In this document: positions 1 to 6,930 of the stretch, one piece after another
Numbering within the stretch: the stretch's first letter is position 1
How the letters are laid out: each line of letters begins with the position of its first letter
Source of the DNA: RGIG1828 sp045592485
GTDB taxonomy: Bacteria > Bacillota > Clostridia > UMGS1810
NCBI GenBank assembly: GCA_045592485.1
Contig: JAZNUS010000176.1
Span: 1-22,233 of the forward strand
Reading direction: 5' to 3'
DNA: 22,233 bases
Notes under the pieces: generated by a model
The model's input: the letters and a program-made list of their open reading frames with translations, nothing else
The model's database searches: none
What the model was told of the DNA's origin: nothing
Translations under genes and position numbers: made by a program

Positions 1-149
1 TAGCGAAACTGACTGAGGGGTATTGCTGAAAGTATTGATATTTCTGCATTTCGTACCCCTCCGTCTTTGCCTTACGGCAAATCCACCTCCCCTTAGGCAG
101 GGGCGGCTTTCGCATCAGCCCAATTCCATCTCCCCGATAAACTCCAATT
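1..149 (-). repeat. MITE-like repeat, partial (cut by left window edge)
   Basis: Read on the minus strand from 149, this begins with AATTGGAGTTTATCGGGG, the same terminus seen at 2803, 19837 and 22209, and it is flanked by TA (150-151). It continues with the same internal text as the 2803-3029 copy (GAATTGGGCTGATGCGAAAG). Two small stem-loops follow: CCCCT/AGGGG near 88-105, and TTTGCC/GGCAAA at 66-71 and 76-81. Bases 1-20 (AGCGAAACTGACTGAGGGG) resemble the second stem-loop in the opposite orientation, so the element seems to be built as inverted halves with the other half outside the window. It lies just downstream of the spoIIE stop. Confidence 0.7.
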
Positions 150-191
150 TATTCTGATGTTATTAGTTAGTATACACCTCTATCTGGGAAT

Positions 192-2528
192 TTATACCTT
201 AGATATGTATCCCACAAGAACTGTCATATCATCATGATTTTCACGGTTTTCAAGACTGTAGGCTACCTCAAGAAGCTTGCCTGCAATAAGCTGAGGATTG
301 GTCACATTTACAGAAAGAAGCGTTTTTTCTATCCAACCCTCGTGGTTTTTGTTTCTGAGGGCAATGTCTGCAACACCGTCACTCATGAGAACAACAACCG
401 TGTCCGACTCTATGGGAAGCATATGCTTTTCCGGTTCAGCCTCCTTGAGGATTCCTGCCGGAAGGCTTTCGCCCCTGATTACGGTTATTTTGTCACCGCA
501 TTTCATATAGGCATTGGCACTTCCGAGCTTTGTAAATGAAAGAGATGCCGATGACAGGTCAATGTCACAAAGGTCGATTGTGGCAAAGCTGTCCTTTTCA
601 CCCTTCAGAAGAAGACTTGAGTTAATCAGCCCCACCGATGTGTCACAGTCAAAGCCGGCATGAAGAAATTTTTCAAGGAGATTTATGGTGGTTTTACTCT
701 CTGTCCGTGCTTCCTTTCCGCTGCCCATTCCGTCGGACAGAGCCATAACCATTTTGTTGCGGCGGGTATATATGACATTAAAGCTGTCTCCGCATACCGT
801 CTGACCGCTCTTTGCTCTTGTTGCATATCCGAAAGAGGCAGTATAAGCCCCCTTGGGACAAAAAGTGAGAACGGTTTTTTCACCAAGGCTTCTGACTCCT
901 GCAAAGTCAGTGGGTGTGTTTGTGATTTTTTCTGTTTCTTCAATAATAGTCTTTTTCATATTTCTTAAAGGAGTACCGTTTTTAAAGTACACCTCAATTT
1001 CAAAATCGCCGTCGTTATCCCGCTGTGCGTTAATTGCTTTTGCATAAATTCCCCGGCTGTCCAGAGCAACGGCAAGCTTGTCTTCAAGAACAGAGTCTCT
1101 TATCGGCATATGACAGAGGCATTCATTTTTTATGGCATCGGAGATGCCCTTTAACTGACGGCAAATCAGCTTTTTGCTTTCGGCGTTTCTGATAGTCCAT
1201 CTGTATTCCGTGCGGATAATGTCGGTGGCAGAATTGAATGCATTCACAAAGCTGTCGGAGCGATGACATCTTTTCCTGAAATCCTGAGGAAGATTTGCTG
1301 CAGTGATGTGGCCGTCCGGATTTCTTTTGACCGTTTGCGCCATATCGAAAACCTTTCCGTTTTTTTCGTTAAAGCAGGTGTCTTTGTGCATGCATCCGAT
1401 GCAAACCTTTGCCGAAACAGAGCCAAGTACCGATTTCACATATCCCCTGCCGGGAATTTTGTCCTCTGTGCCTGAAGCATAAATCCCGGAAAGCTCTGAA
1501 AACGATTCAGCCATACGAAGAAATTTTTCGGTGTCAGGGGCCGGGGTGGTTTTAAAGCCGCCGGAGCTGCCGGAGGATTTTTCCGAAACCAAAGCAAAAA
1601 TGTCTGTGATTTTTTTGGGAGTGATTGCAAAAATCAATGACGCAGCGAGGCTTTCGTATATACCTGTGACAATGAGGGCAGTGTCCGTCAAAATCAGAGA
1701 CGAAACAGTGTTTGCAACAATAAATCCAAGAGCGGTGCCGGTTTTGCCATACGCAGAAAAGGCAGAGGCCAGAAGTGCGCCAAAGGCGTAGGTTCCCATA
1801 GTATGAAAGCCCGACTTCGGGTGCATTGCACCTGCAATTCCGAGAATTAATGCCAATGTGAGAGAAGGGTTTTTTCCACCGCTGCAGCACATAACAAGAA
1901 TCAGCCACACAGAAACCACCGCAGAAAGGTTGAGACCTGCAACGGGGGATATGTATTGTGCTGAAAGCACAAAAATTGCTGCAGATGAAAAAATGCAAAG
2001 AATTTCTGTTTCCGAGATAAAGCTTCGTCTTTTCATTCCCGATATTGATGATGAGGCAATGCAGAACACAAAGGTTGCCGATGCCATAAGAAGGCTTTCG
2101 AGAATCAGTGCCAGAATGTCGAAAACACTAAAGCCTCCAACAGCATATCTCATTGCACAAAGAGATGCAAAGCATCCCGAAACCGTGACTGCCCGAACCC
2201 ACACAGGCTTGGAAAAGGTTTCAAACATGGCAAAAATTGCACTTGAAATAACAAGACATGGGGCATATTTCCAAAAGTTTGCGCTCCCGGTTGTAATGCA
2301 TGCGATAAAGGAAGAGAGGAAACAAAGAATCCAGTTTTCCCTGTCAAAGGCAGAGGCATAAAAGGCAACCGAAAAAGGAGACATAGATGAAAATACCGAT
2401 GAATATTGAAAAACAAAGCACAGGGCAATGGTTATAATCTTTTTTCCCGTGAGATGGCAGACAATTTTTTCAAGACCTTGTCCGGCAATTTTGGAAATTA
2501 CAATTCCCGATTTTGGATTTTTGTCCAT
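192..2528 (-). CDS. spoIIE: Stage II sporulation protein E (SpoIIE), PP2C-type phosphatase
   Basis: SpoIIE is a membrane-bound serine phosphatase of endospore formers. It dephosphorylates the anti-anti-sigma factor SpoIIAA, activating sigma-F in the forespore, and also acts at the asymmetric septum. At 778 residues the protein is close to the usual length. Residues about 30-330 are a run of hydrophobic segments matching the multi-pass N-terminal domain. A cytoplasmic linker follows, with a cysteine cluster (CIGCMHKDTC). The C-terminal PP2C domain shows SDGMGSG at about 598-604, MSDGVAD at about 715-721 and NHDDMTV at about 764-770, which carry the metal-binding aspartates. The ATG at 2528 is preceded by GGAGGT (2534-2539 on the complement) at 5-base spacing. 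The gene is transcribed away from the polysaccharide operon and is apparently monocistronic in this window. No clear terminator is visible before 192. Confidence 0.97.
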   Translation of the reverse strand: MDKNPKSGIVISKIAGQGLEKIVCHLTGKKIITIALCFVFQYSSVFSSMSPFSVAFYASAFDRENWILCFLSSFIACITTGSANFWKYAPCLVISSAIFAMFETFSKPVWVRAVTVSGCFASLCAMRYAVGGFSVFDILALILESLLMASATFVFCIASSSISGMKRRSFISETEILCIFSSAAIFVLSAQYISPVAGLNLSAVVSVWLILVMCCSGGKNPSLTLALILGIAGAMHPKSGFHTMGTYAFGALLASAFSAYGKTGTALGFIVANTVSSLILTDTALIVTGIYESLAASLIFAITPKKITDIFALVSEKSSGSSGGFKTTPAPDTEKFLRMAESFSELSGIYASGTEDKIPGRGYVKSVLGSVSAKVCIGCMHKDTCFNEKNGKVFDMAQTVKRNPDGHITAANLPQDFRKRCHRSDSFVNAFNSATDIIRTEYRWTIRNAESKKLICRQLKGISDAIKNECLCHMPIRDSVLEDKLAVALDSRGIYAKAINAQRDNDGDFEIEVYFKNGTPLRNMKKTIIEETEKITNTPTDFAGVRSLGEKTVLTFCPKGAYTASFGYATRAKSGQTVCGDSFNVIYTRRNKMVMALSDGMGSGKEARTESKTTINLLEKFLHAGFDCDTSVGLINSSLLLKGEKDSFATIDLCDIDLSSASLSFTKLGSANAYMKCGDKITVIRGESLPAGILKEAEPEKHMLPIESDTVVVLMSDGVADIALRNKNHEGWIEKTLLSVNVTNPQLIAGKLLEVAYSLENRENHDDMTVLVGYISKV

Positions 2529-2615
2529 AGCTGACCTCCGAATGTATAGTTTTTTGCGGAAAAACTACCCGGACCGATTTCAGAAGGGGGATTTCGGGGC
2601 GGATTTTCCGTTTTA

Positions 2616-2648
2616 ATTATATATTCTGCCAGGGGGTATATTTTGTAA
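2616..2648 (-). promoter_or_regulatory. Candidate spoIIE promoter
   Basis: On the minus strand a perfect TATAAT (2621-2616) lies about 88 bases upstream of the start codon. No good -35 lies 17 bases away. TTACAA (2648-2643) sits 21 bases upstream, and an unusually long 21-base spacer is a known feature of the Spo0A-activated B. subtilis spoIIE promoter. A one-mismatch 0A box (TGTCGTA, consensus TGTCGAA) lies at 2681-2675, but it is further upstream than in B. subtilis. The TATAAT is plain; the Spo0A link is inference. Confidence 0.4.
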
Positions 2649-2802
2649 TATTTTGCGCAGGAAGCCGTTATAATTACGACAAAAAAACTCAGTTTGAAAG
2701 CCTGTGAAACATAATCTGTCACCTGAATACAAAATTTTATCAGGGAAATGCAGGGGAATTTTGCATAATGTCGGCAAGTTGTGGCGAAGGTGTCACGGTT
2801 TA

Positions 2803-3029
2803 AATTGGGGTTTGTCGGGGAGATTGAAATTGGGCTGGTGCGAAAGGCTTCCCCTTGGTGGGGAAGCTGTCACCGTAAGGTGACTGATGAGGGGAATTTG
2901 AAGATGAAATTGTTCAAATGTGTCGTAGGGGCGATTCACGTATCGCCCGAAAATGGCAGATATCAAACGGGCGATTCGTGAATCGCCCCTACAATGTCCT
3001 TGCGTCAATCAGCCCTACAAACCCCAATT
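2803..3029 (+). repeat. MITE-like element, complete, with terminal inverted repeats and TA flanks
   Basis: The left end (AATTGGGGTTTGTCGGGG, 2803-2820) and right end (complement AATTGGGGTTTGTAGGGC, to 3029) are near-perfect inverted repeats, each bordered by TA (2801-2802 and 3030-3031). Inside are stem-loop 1 (GCTTCCCC/GGGGAAGC, 2847-2867), stem-loop 2 (GTCACC/GGTGAC, 2869-2884) and a large inverted repeat with 25-base arms at 2925-2949 and 2968-2992 (24 of 25 match). Each large arm is also self-complementary. No transposase is encoded, so any movement would need an enzyme in trans. TA borders suggest IS630/Tc1-mariner-like mobilisation, which is inference. Confidence 0.85.
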
Positions 3030-3102
3030 TAACATAAAATCAACGATTGCAAAACCGGGATTTGCTTTAAACGACACAAATAGGGAATTTCAACTCTTGC
3101 CA

Positions 3103-3131
3103 TTGACTTTTTTTGAAATAAGTGTTATACT
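3103..3131 (+). promoter_or_regulatory. Sigma-A-type promoter of the polysaccharide operon
   Basis: TTGACT (3103-3108), a 17-base spacer and TATACT (3126-3131) form a strong match to the housekeeping promoter consensus, with an extended -10 TG at 3123-3124. Transcription should begin near 3138, giving a leader of about 84 bases before the first gene. It is the only strong promoter I found on the plus strand ahead of the seventeen-gene run. Confidence 0.8.
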
Positions 3132-3221
3132 TATACAGTATATTATAAAATTGTTGGGGATATGCACTTTAGCCGGATAATGTACAGGCATTGTCAGGGT
3201 TATTGTCAGGGAGCAAAATTG

Positions 3222-4301
3222 ATGAATGATAATATCGATGAAACAGAATTTCTTCTTGGTCGTCAGCAAATAGACATATCTGATGAGTATATAACAAAAT
3301 CAATATCCGGTAAAACAATTATGGTTACAGGCGGGGGTGGTTCCATAGGCTCAGAGCTGTGCAGACAGATAGTGAAGTGCCATCCTGAAAGACTGATGAT
3401 TGTTGATATGAACGAGGGTGGCATATATAACATTCAAAATGAGCTTTGTGAAGAATGCTCCGATGTGGATATAAATACTTATGTGGCGTCGGTCTGTGAT
3501 GAAGACCGGATGAATAGTATTTTTGACCGAATAAATCCTGATATGGTTTTTCATGCCGCGGCATACAAGCATGTTCCGCTTATGGAATGCAATCCCGGAG
3601 AAGCTGTTAAAAATAATATATTGGGAACATATAACATTGCACTTGTTTCCAGAGCCCATAAAACCGGAAGGTTTATTTTGATTTCCACAGACAAGGCAGT
3701 TAATCCGACAAGTGTTATGGGAGCGACAAAGTGTTTTTGTGAAAAGCTTGTTCAATCACTTAACGGTATTTCTGACACAAGGTTTTTAACCGTGAGATTC
3801 GGTAATGTACTTGGTTCCTCGGGAAGTGTTGTTCCTTTGTTTAAGAGCCAGATAGAAAAAGGCGGTCCGGTTAAGGTTACCCATCCGGAAATAGAAAGAT
3901 TTTTTATGTCAGTCCCTGAAGCAGCTCAGCTGGTGATTCGTGTTGCTTGCTATGGTCAGGAGGACGGTGTGTATGTTCTTGATATGGGAAATCCTGTGAA
4001 AATATATAATGTAGCTGAAAAGCTTATTCGCATGTACGGTTATGAGCCCGGAAGGGACATCAGGATAGAGATAACCGACTTGCGTTTGGGAGAAAAGCTA
4101 AACGAGGAGCTTTTTGCGGGAGAAGCAAAGCGGCTTGATTCAGAGCTTGACAAAATCTATTTAGAAAAACAGGTTCCTGTTTCTTTTGAAACAATCAATA
4201 AAAATGTGAATATGCTGACATCGGTACTGAAAAATGGCAGCGATGATGACATTTTGCATGCAATAAGAAAGGTTGTTCCTTCCTATAGATGTCGAATTTA
4301 A
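3222..4301 (+). CDS. Nucleotide-sugar 4,6-dehydratase, CapD/WbpM/PglF catalytic domain (soluble short form)
   Basis: This is a short-chain dehydrogenase of the Polysacc_synt_2 family. Relatives remove water from UDP-GlcNAc to give a 4-keto-6-deoxy sugar nucleotide for surface glycans. GGGGSIGSE (residues 37-45) binds NAD. HAAAYKHVPLME (111-122) and STDKAVNPTSVMGATK (155-170) are family signatures. Lys170 is present, but Met166 replaces the usual catalytic Tyr, as in the Ser-Met-Lys version known from WbpM-type enzymes. Those relatives usually carry an N-terminal membrane region, absent here (359 residues). I chose the ATG at 3222 because AGGGAG lies 8 bases upstream; the in-frame ATG at 3162 has GGGGA only one base away. 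No downstream aminotransferase or 4-ketoreductase lies nearby, so the exact sugar product is unknown. Confidence 0.87.
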   Translation: MNDNIDETEFLLGRQQIDISDEYITKSISGKTIMVTGGGGSIGSELCRQIVKCHPERLMIVDMNEGGIYNIQNELCEECSDVDINTYVASVCDEDRMNSIFDRINPDMVFHAAAYKHVPLMECNPGEAVKNNILGTYNIALVSRAHKTGRFILISTDKAVNPTSVMGATKCFCEKLVQSLNGISDTRFLTVRFGNVLGSSGSVVPLFKSQIEKGGPVKVTHPEIERFFMSVPEAAQLVIRVACYGQEDGVYVLDMGNPVKIYNVAEKLIRMYGYEPGRDIRIEITDLRLGEKLNEELFAGEAKRLDSELDKIYLEKQVPVSFETINKNVNMLTSVLKNGSDDDILHAIRKVVPSYRCRI

Positions 4302-4325
4302 TTTAATGTAAAGGGTGTTATAAGA

Positions 4326-4994
4326 ATGGAATTAGCAGAAAAAAATGTTAAGATTGTTGAAACTGACAACAAAAAAGTGTATGTTGTCAGAAAGCTTGAA
4401 AAAATCGACAAAAAGCCGGTTTACAGATTTTTCAAGCGTTTGTTTGATATTACAGCAAGCTTGTGTGCACTTATTGTTCTTGCAGTGCCAATGATGATTA
4501 TAGCACTGGTAATAGTTTGTGATTCCCGTGGCGGAGCGATTTACAGTCAGGAAAGACTTGGCCTCAACGGCAAGAAATTTACCGTGTATAAATTCAGAAC
4601 TATGAGGGCTGATGCCGAAAAGAACGGTGCGGTATGGGCAGACAAGGATGATATGCGTTGCACAAGAATCGGAAAATTTCTCAGGGCAACAAGGCTGGAC
4701 GAGCTCATGCAGTTGTTTAACATACTTAAAGGAGATATGAGCATTGTGGGACCACGACCGGAAAGGGAATGCTTCTATGATGAATTCAGAGAGTACATAG
4801 ACGGATTTGAGCAAAGGCTTATGGTTGTTCCGGGACTTACCGGACTTGCGCAGATTAACGGCGGGTACGATCTTGCTCCCTGGGAAAAAATTGTATATGA
4901 TCTGGAATATATTGAAACCCGTAATTTTTGGAGCGATATTTTAATTATAATAAAAACAGTTCTGATTGTGTTTAATCATAAAGGAGCAAGATAA
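4326..4994 (+). CDS. Undecaprenyl-phosphate sugar phosphotransferase (bacterial sugar transferase, PglC/WbaP catalytic type)
   Basis: The enzyme transfers a phospho-sugar from a UDP-sugar to undecaprenyl phosphate on the inner membrane face, the first step of repeat-unit assembly. It is a short, PglC-sized form (222 residues) with one hydrophobic helix at about 43-64, preceded by a basic stretch. The family signatures are clear: SQERLGLNGK (74-83), KFRTM (89-93), the catalytic Asp-Glu pair in RLDELMQL (D125, E126), GDMSIVGPRPE (136-146) and PGLTGLAQING (169-179). The usual Pro of LDELPQ is Met here. It follows the dehydratase by 24 bases, with AAAGGG about 10 bases before the ATG. The pairing resembles PglF-PglC, so its substrate may be the dehydratase-derived sugar; that is inference. 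Confidence 0.93.
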   Translation: MELAEKNVKIVETDNKKVYVVRKLEKIDKKPVYRFFKRLFDITASLCALIVLAVPMMIIALVIVCDSRGGAIYSQERLGLNGKKFTVYKFRTMRADAEKNGAVWADKDDMRCTRIGKFLRATRLDELMQLFNILKGDMSIVGPRPERECFYDEFREYIDGFEQRLMVVPGLTGLAQINGGYDLAPWEKIVYDLEYIETRNFWSDILIIIKTVLIVFNHKGAR

Positions 4995-4995
4995 A

Positions 4996-5769
4996 ATGAA
5001 TAATCCGTTAGTTTCTGTTGTTATGCCTGCATATAATTGTTCAGGCTTTATCAATCAGTCAATTGAGTCGGTGCAAAATCAGACTTATGAAAATTGGGAG
5101 CTTATAATTGTTGATGACTGTTCAAGCGATAATACTGTTGAAATCGTGGAAAGCTACGCTGAAGGCGATAGCAGAATAAAGCTTTTTTCTCTTTCGAAAA
5201 ACGGCGGCCCTGCTGCGGCAAGAAACAAAGCAATAGAGGTTTCCGCAGGGGATTATATTGCTTTCCTGGACAGCGACGATTTGTGGGTGGCAGACAAGCT
5301 GGAAAAGCAGATTGGATTTATGGAAAAAAATGGATATAATCTTACTGCCACAGCCTACAGCCAGATGTATGAAGACGGCACATCCAACGGATATGCCATA
5401 TACCCTTACAAAAAAGCCAATTATAACAAAACACTTTTCAGCGGAAATCCTCTTGGAAATTCAACTGTTGTTGTGTGTACTAAAAGAATAGGCAAGTTTT
5501 ATGTGCCTAAAATTAAGAAACGCAATGATTTCGCATTGTGGCTTCGTATTTTGAAAACTGAAAAATATGCATATGGTATGCAGGAGATTCTTTCAAAATA
5601 CCGCATCAGAGAGTGCTCCGTTTCGTCAGGGAAAAAATCTCTTATTAAATACCAGTGGTATTTGTACCGGAATATCGAGGAGCTGAATTTGTTTAAAAGT
5701 GTTCTGGCATTCGCTACTCTTGCGTATCATTGGGTATTTAAACCAAGAAAAAGAAAAATCAAGAATTGA
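4996..5769 (+). CDS. Glycosyltransferase family 2
   Basis: This is an inverting GT-A-fold glycosyltransferase that probably extends the lipid-linked repeat unit in the cytoplasm. The N-terminal half carries the typical run: VSVVMPAYN (7-14), LIIVDDCSSDNT (36-47), NGGPAAARN (69-77) and the metal-binding DSDD within AFLDSDDLW (89-97). The C-terminal part holds a plausible base region near RNDFALWLRIL and ends in a basic tail without a clear membrane helix. The donor and acceptor cannot be read from the sequence. The ATG at 4996 has AAGGAG 9 bases upstream and lies one base after the previous stop; the earlier in-frame ATG at 4966 would overlap the previous gene and has no better ribosome site. 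Confidence 0.92.
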   Translation: MNNPLVSVVMPAYNCSGFINQSIESVQNQTYENWELIIVDDCSSDNTVEIVESYAEGDSRIKLFSLSKNGGPAAARNKAIEVSAGDYIAFLDSDDLWVADKLEKQIGFMEKNGYNLTATAYSQMYEDGTSNGYAIYPYKKANYNKTLFSGNPLGNSTVVVCTKRIGKFYVPKIKKRNDFALWLRILKTEKYAYGMQEILSKYRIRECSVSSGKKSLIKYQWYLYRNIEELNLFKSVLAFATLAYHWVFKPRKRKIKN

Positions 5770-5811
5770 GTTTTGTTGTTTTGTTTTTTAAAAAACACAC
5801 TGGAGACTGAG

Positions 5812-6921
5812 ATGAAAATATTTCACATAAATACAAATTTTATAAATAATCCTCTTCATCAGAATATGACAGAGCATCTGGCAAATCATGGTGTAGAATC
5901 AACTGTTGCAGTTCCAACCTGTGATTACAAAAATTCCGTCATTAAGCCAAAACCATATGTTTCCATATGTGAGTGCTTTTCTAAAATAGACAGAGTGTGG
6001 TATGGCAACAAGCAAAGAAAAATATTTTCATATATCGATTCTCATTTTGATATGTCAGCTTATGATGCATGTCATGCCTATACTCTTTTCACTGACGGAA
6101 ATGTTGCATACAATCTGAAAAAGAAATACGGCATTCCTTATGTTGTGGCAGTCAGGAACACCGATGTGAATACATTTTTTAAATATATGCTTCATCTTCG
6201 CAAAAGAGGAATTGAAATACTCAAAAATGCTTCGGCTGTGTTTTTTCTGTCAAAGGCCTATGAAAAAATTGTTTTTGAGAAATTTGTTCCGGAAAAATAT
6301 GTTGATGAAATAAGGTCAAAATCATACATTATGCCAAACGGACTTGATCCCTTCTGGCTTGACAATTCTTTTGACGGAACGAAAAAAACTCCCGGAAAAG
6401 AAATAAAAATATGCTTTGCAGGAAAAATTGACAAAAATAAAAACTGCAACCTGACAGTTGAGGCATGCAAAAAGCTTATTGCTGAAGGGTATGATGTTAA
6501 ATACACGGTTATCGGGAAAATGGTTGATGAAGGTTTTCAGAATGCTATTGATGAAAACAGTTTTATTACCCATATTCCTTTTTTGCCGAAAGAAGAGCTG
6601 GTTAATTATTACCGGCAAAGCGACATTTTTGTTATGCCTTCATTTACCGAAAGCTTTGGTATGGTCTATGCCGAGGCAATGAGTCAGGGGCTTCCCGTTA
6701 TCTACACAAAAGGCGAAGGCTTCGACGGTCAGTTTGAAGAAGGTGCAGTGGGCTACCGTGTTGACAGTTCAAGCTCCGACGATATCGTGGAGGCTGTAAA
6801 GAACATTTTGAACGATTATGAAAGCATAAGCAAACGGTGCACAACAAATGCCGCAGCCTTTGACTGGAACAATATATCAGAAAAGTACAAGAAAATTTAC
6901 ACAGAAAAAATATGCAAATAG
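5812..6921 (+). CDS. Glycosyltransferase family 4 (group 1)
   Basis: This is a retaining GT-B-fold glycosyltransferase. The N-terminal Rossmann half begins MKIFHINTNF. The C-terminal nucleotide-binding half begins near ICFAGKIDKNKN and carries the family E-x7-E region in PSFTESFGMVYAEAM, followed by GLPVIYTKGEGF. At 369 residues it is a normal length. The true start is probably the ATG at 5812, with GGAG (5802-5805) six bases upstream; the frame stays open to a TTG at 5773 that has no ribosome site. It follows the GT2 gene and presumably adds the next sugar. The sequence does not show which sugar. Confidence 0.9.
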   Translation: MKIFHINTNFINNPLHQNMTEHLANHGVESTVAVPTCDYKNSVIKPKPYVSICECFSKIDRVWYGNKQRKIFSYIDSHFDMSAYDACHAYTLFTDGNVAYNLKKKYGIPYVVAVRNTDVNTFFKYMLHLRKRGIEILKNASAVFFLSKAYEKIVFEKFVPEKYVDEIRSKSYIMPNGLDPFWLDNSFDGTKKTPGKEIKICFAGKIDKNKNCNLTVEACKKLIAEGYDVKYTVIGKMVDEGFQNAIDENSFITHIPFLPKEELVNYYRQSDIFVMPSFTESFGMVYAEAMSQGLPVIYTKGEGFDGQFEEGAVGYRVDSSSSDDIVEAVKNILNDYESISKRCTTNAAAFDWNNISEKYKKIYTEKICK

Positions 6922-6930
6922 GAGATACCT

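Larger units (their letters stand above)
2529..3221. other. Intergenic region between divergent spoIIE and polysaccharide operon
   Basis: This 693-base gap has no convincing gene. It holds the spoIIE ribosome site and candidate promoter (2616-2648), a complete MITE-like element (2803-3029), the operon promoter (3103-3131) and an approximately 84-base leader with a tandem repeat. Bases 2690-2790 show nothing recognisable. Short open frames crossing 2781-3180 run through the repeat and have no suitable start sites or recognisable protein sequence. Confidence 0.75.

Noticed and set aside
1552..1998. 148-residue open frame on the minus strand inside spoIIE
   Set aside because: It lies in another frame of the well-supported spoIIE gene, is rich in Cys, His and Arg as shadow frames are, and has no recognisable domain.
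1858..2361. 167-residue plus-strand open frame opposite spoIIE
   Set aside because: It is antisense to the SpoIIE membrane domain, has no ribosome site that I can see and no family resemblance.
2781..2981. Small plus-strand open frame across the 2803-3029 repeat
   Set aside because: It is made of the repeat's stem-loop sequence and has no convincing start; repeats of this type commonly carry chance frames.
2925..2992. Repeated GTAGGGG arms considered as a CRISPR or integron-type array
   Set aside because: The arms are inverted, only two occur per locus, there are no regular spacers and no cas or integrase genes are nearby.
3162..3221. N-terminal extension of the dehydratase from the ATG at 3162
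   Set aside because: GGGGA is too close to that ATG, the extra 20 residues include the leader tandem repeat, and a better-spaced ribosome site serves the ATG at 3222.
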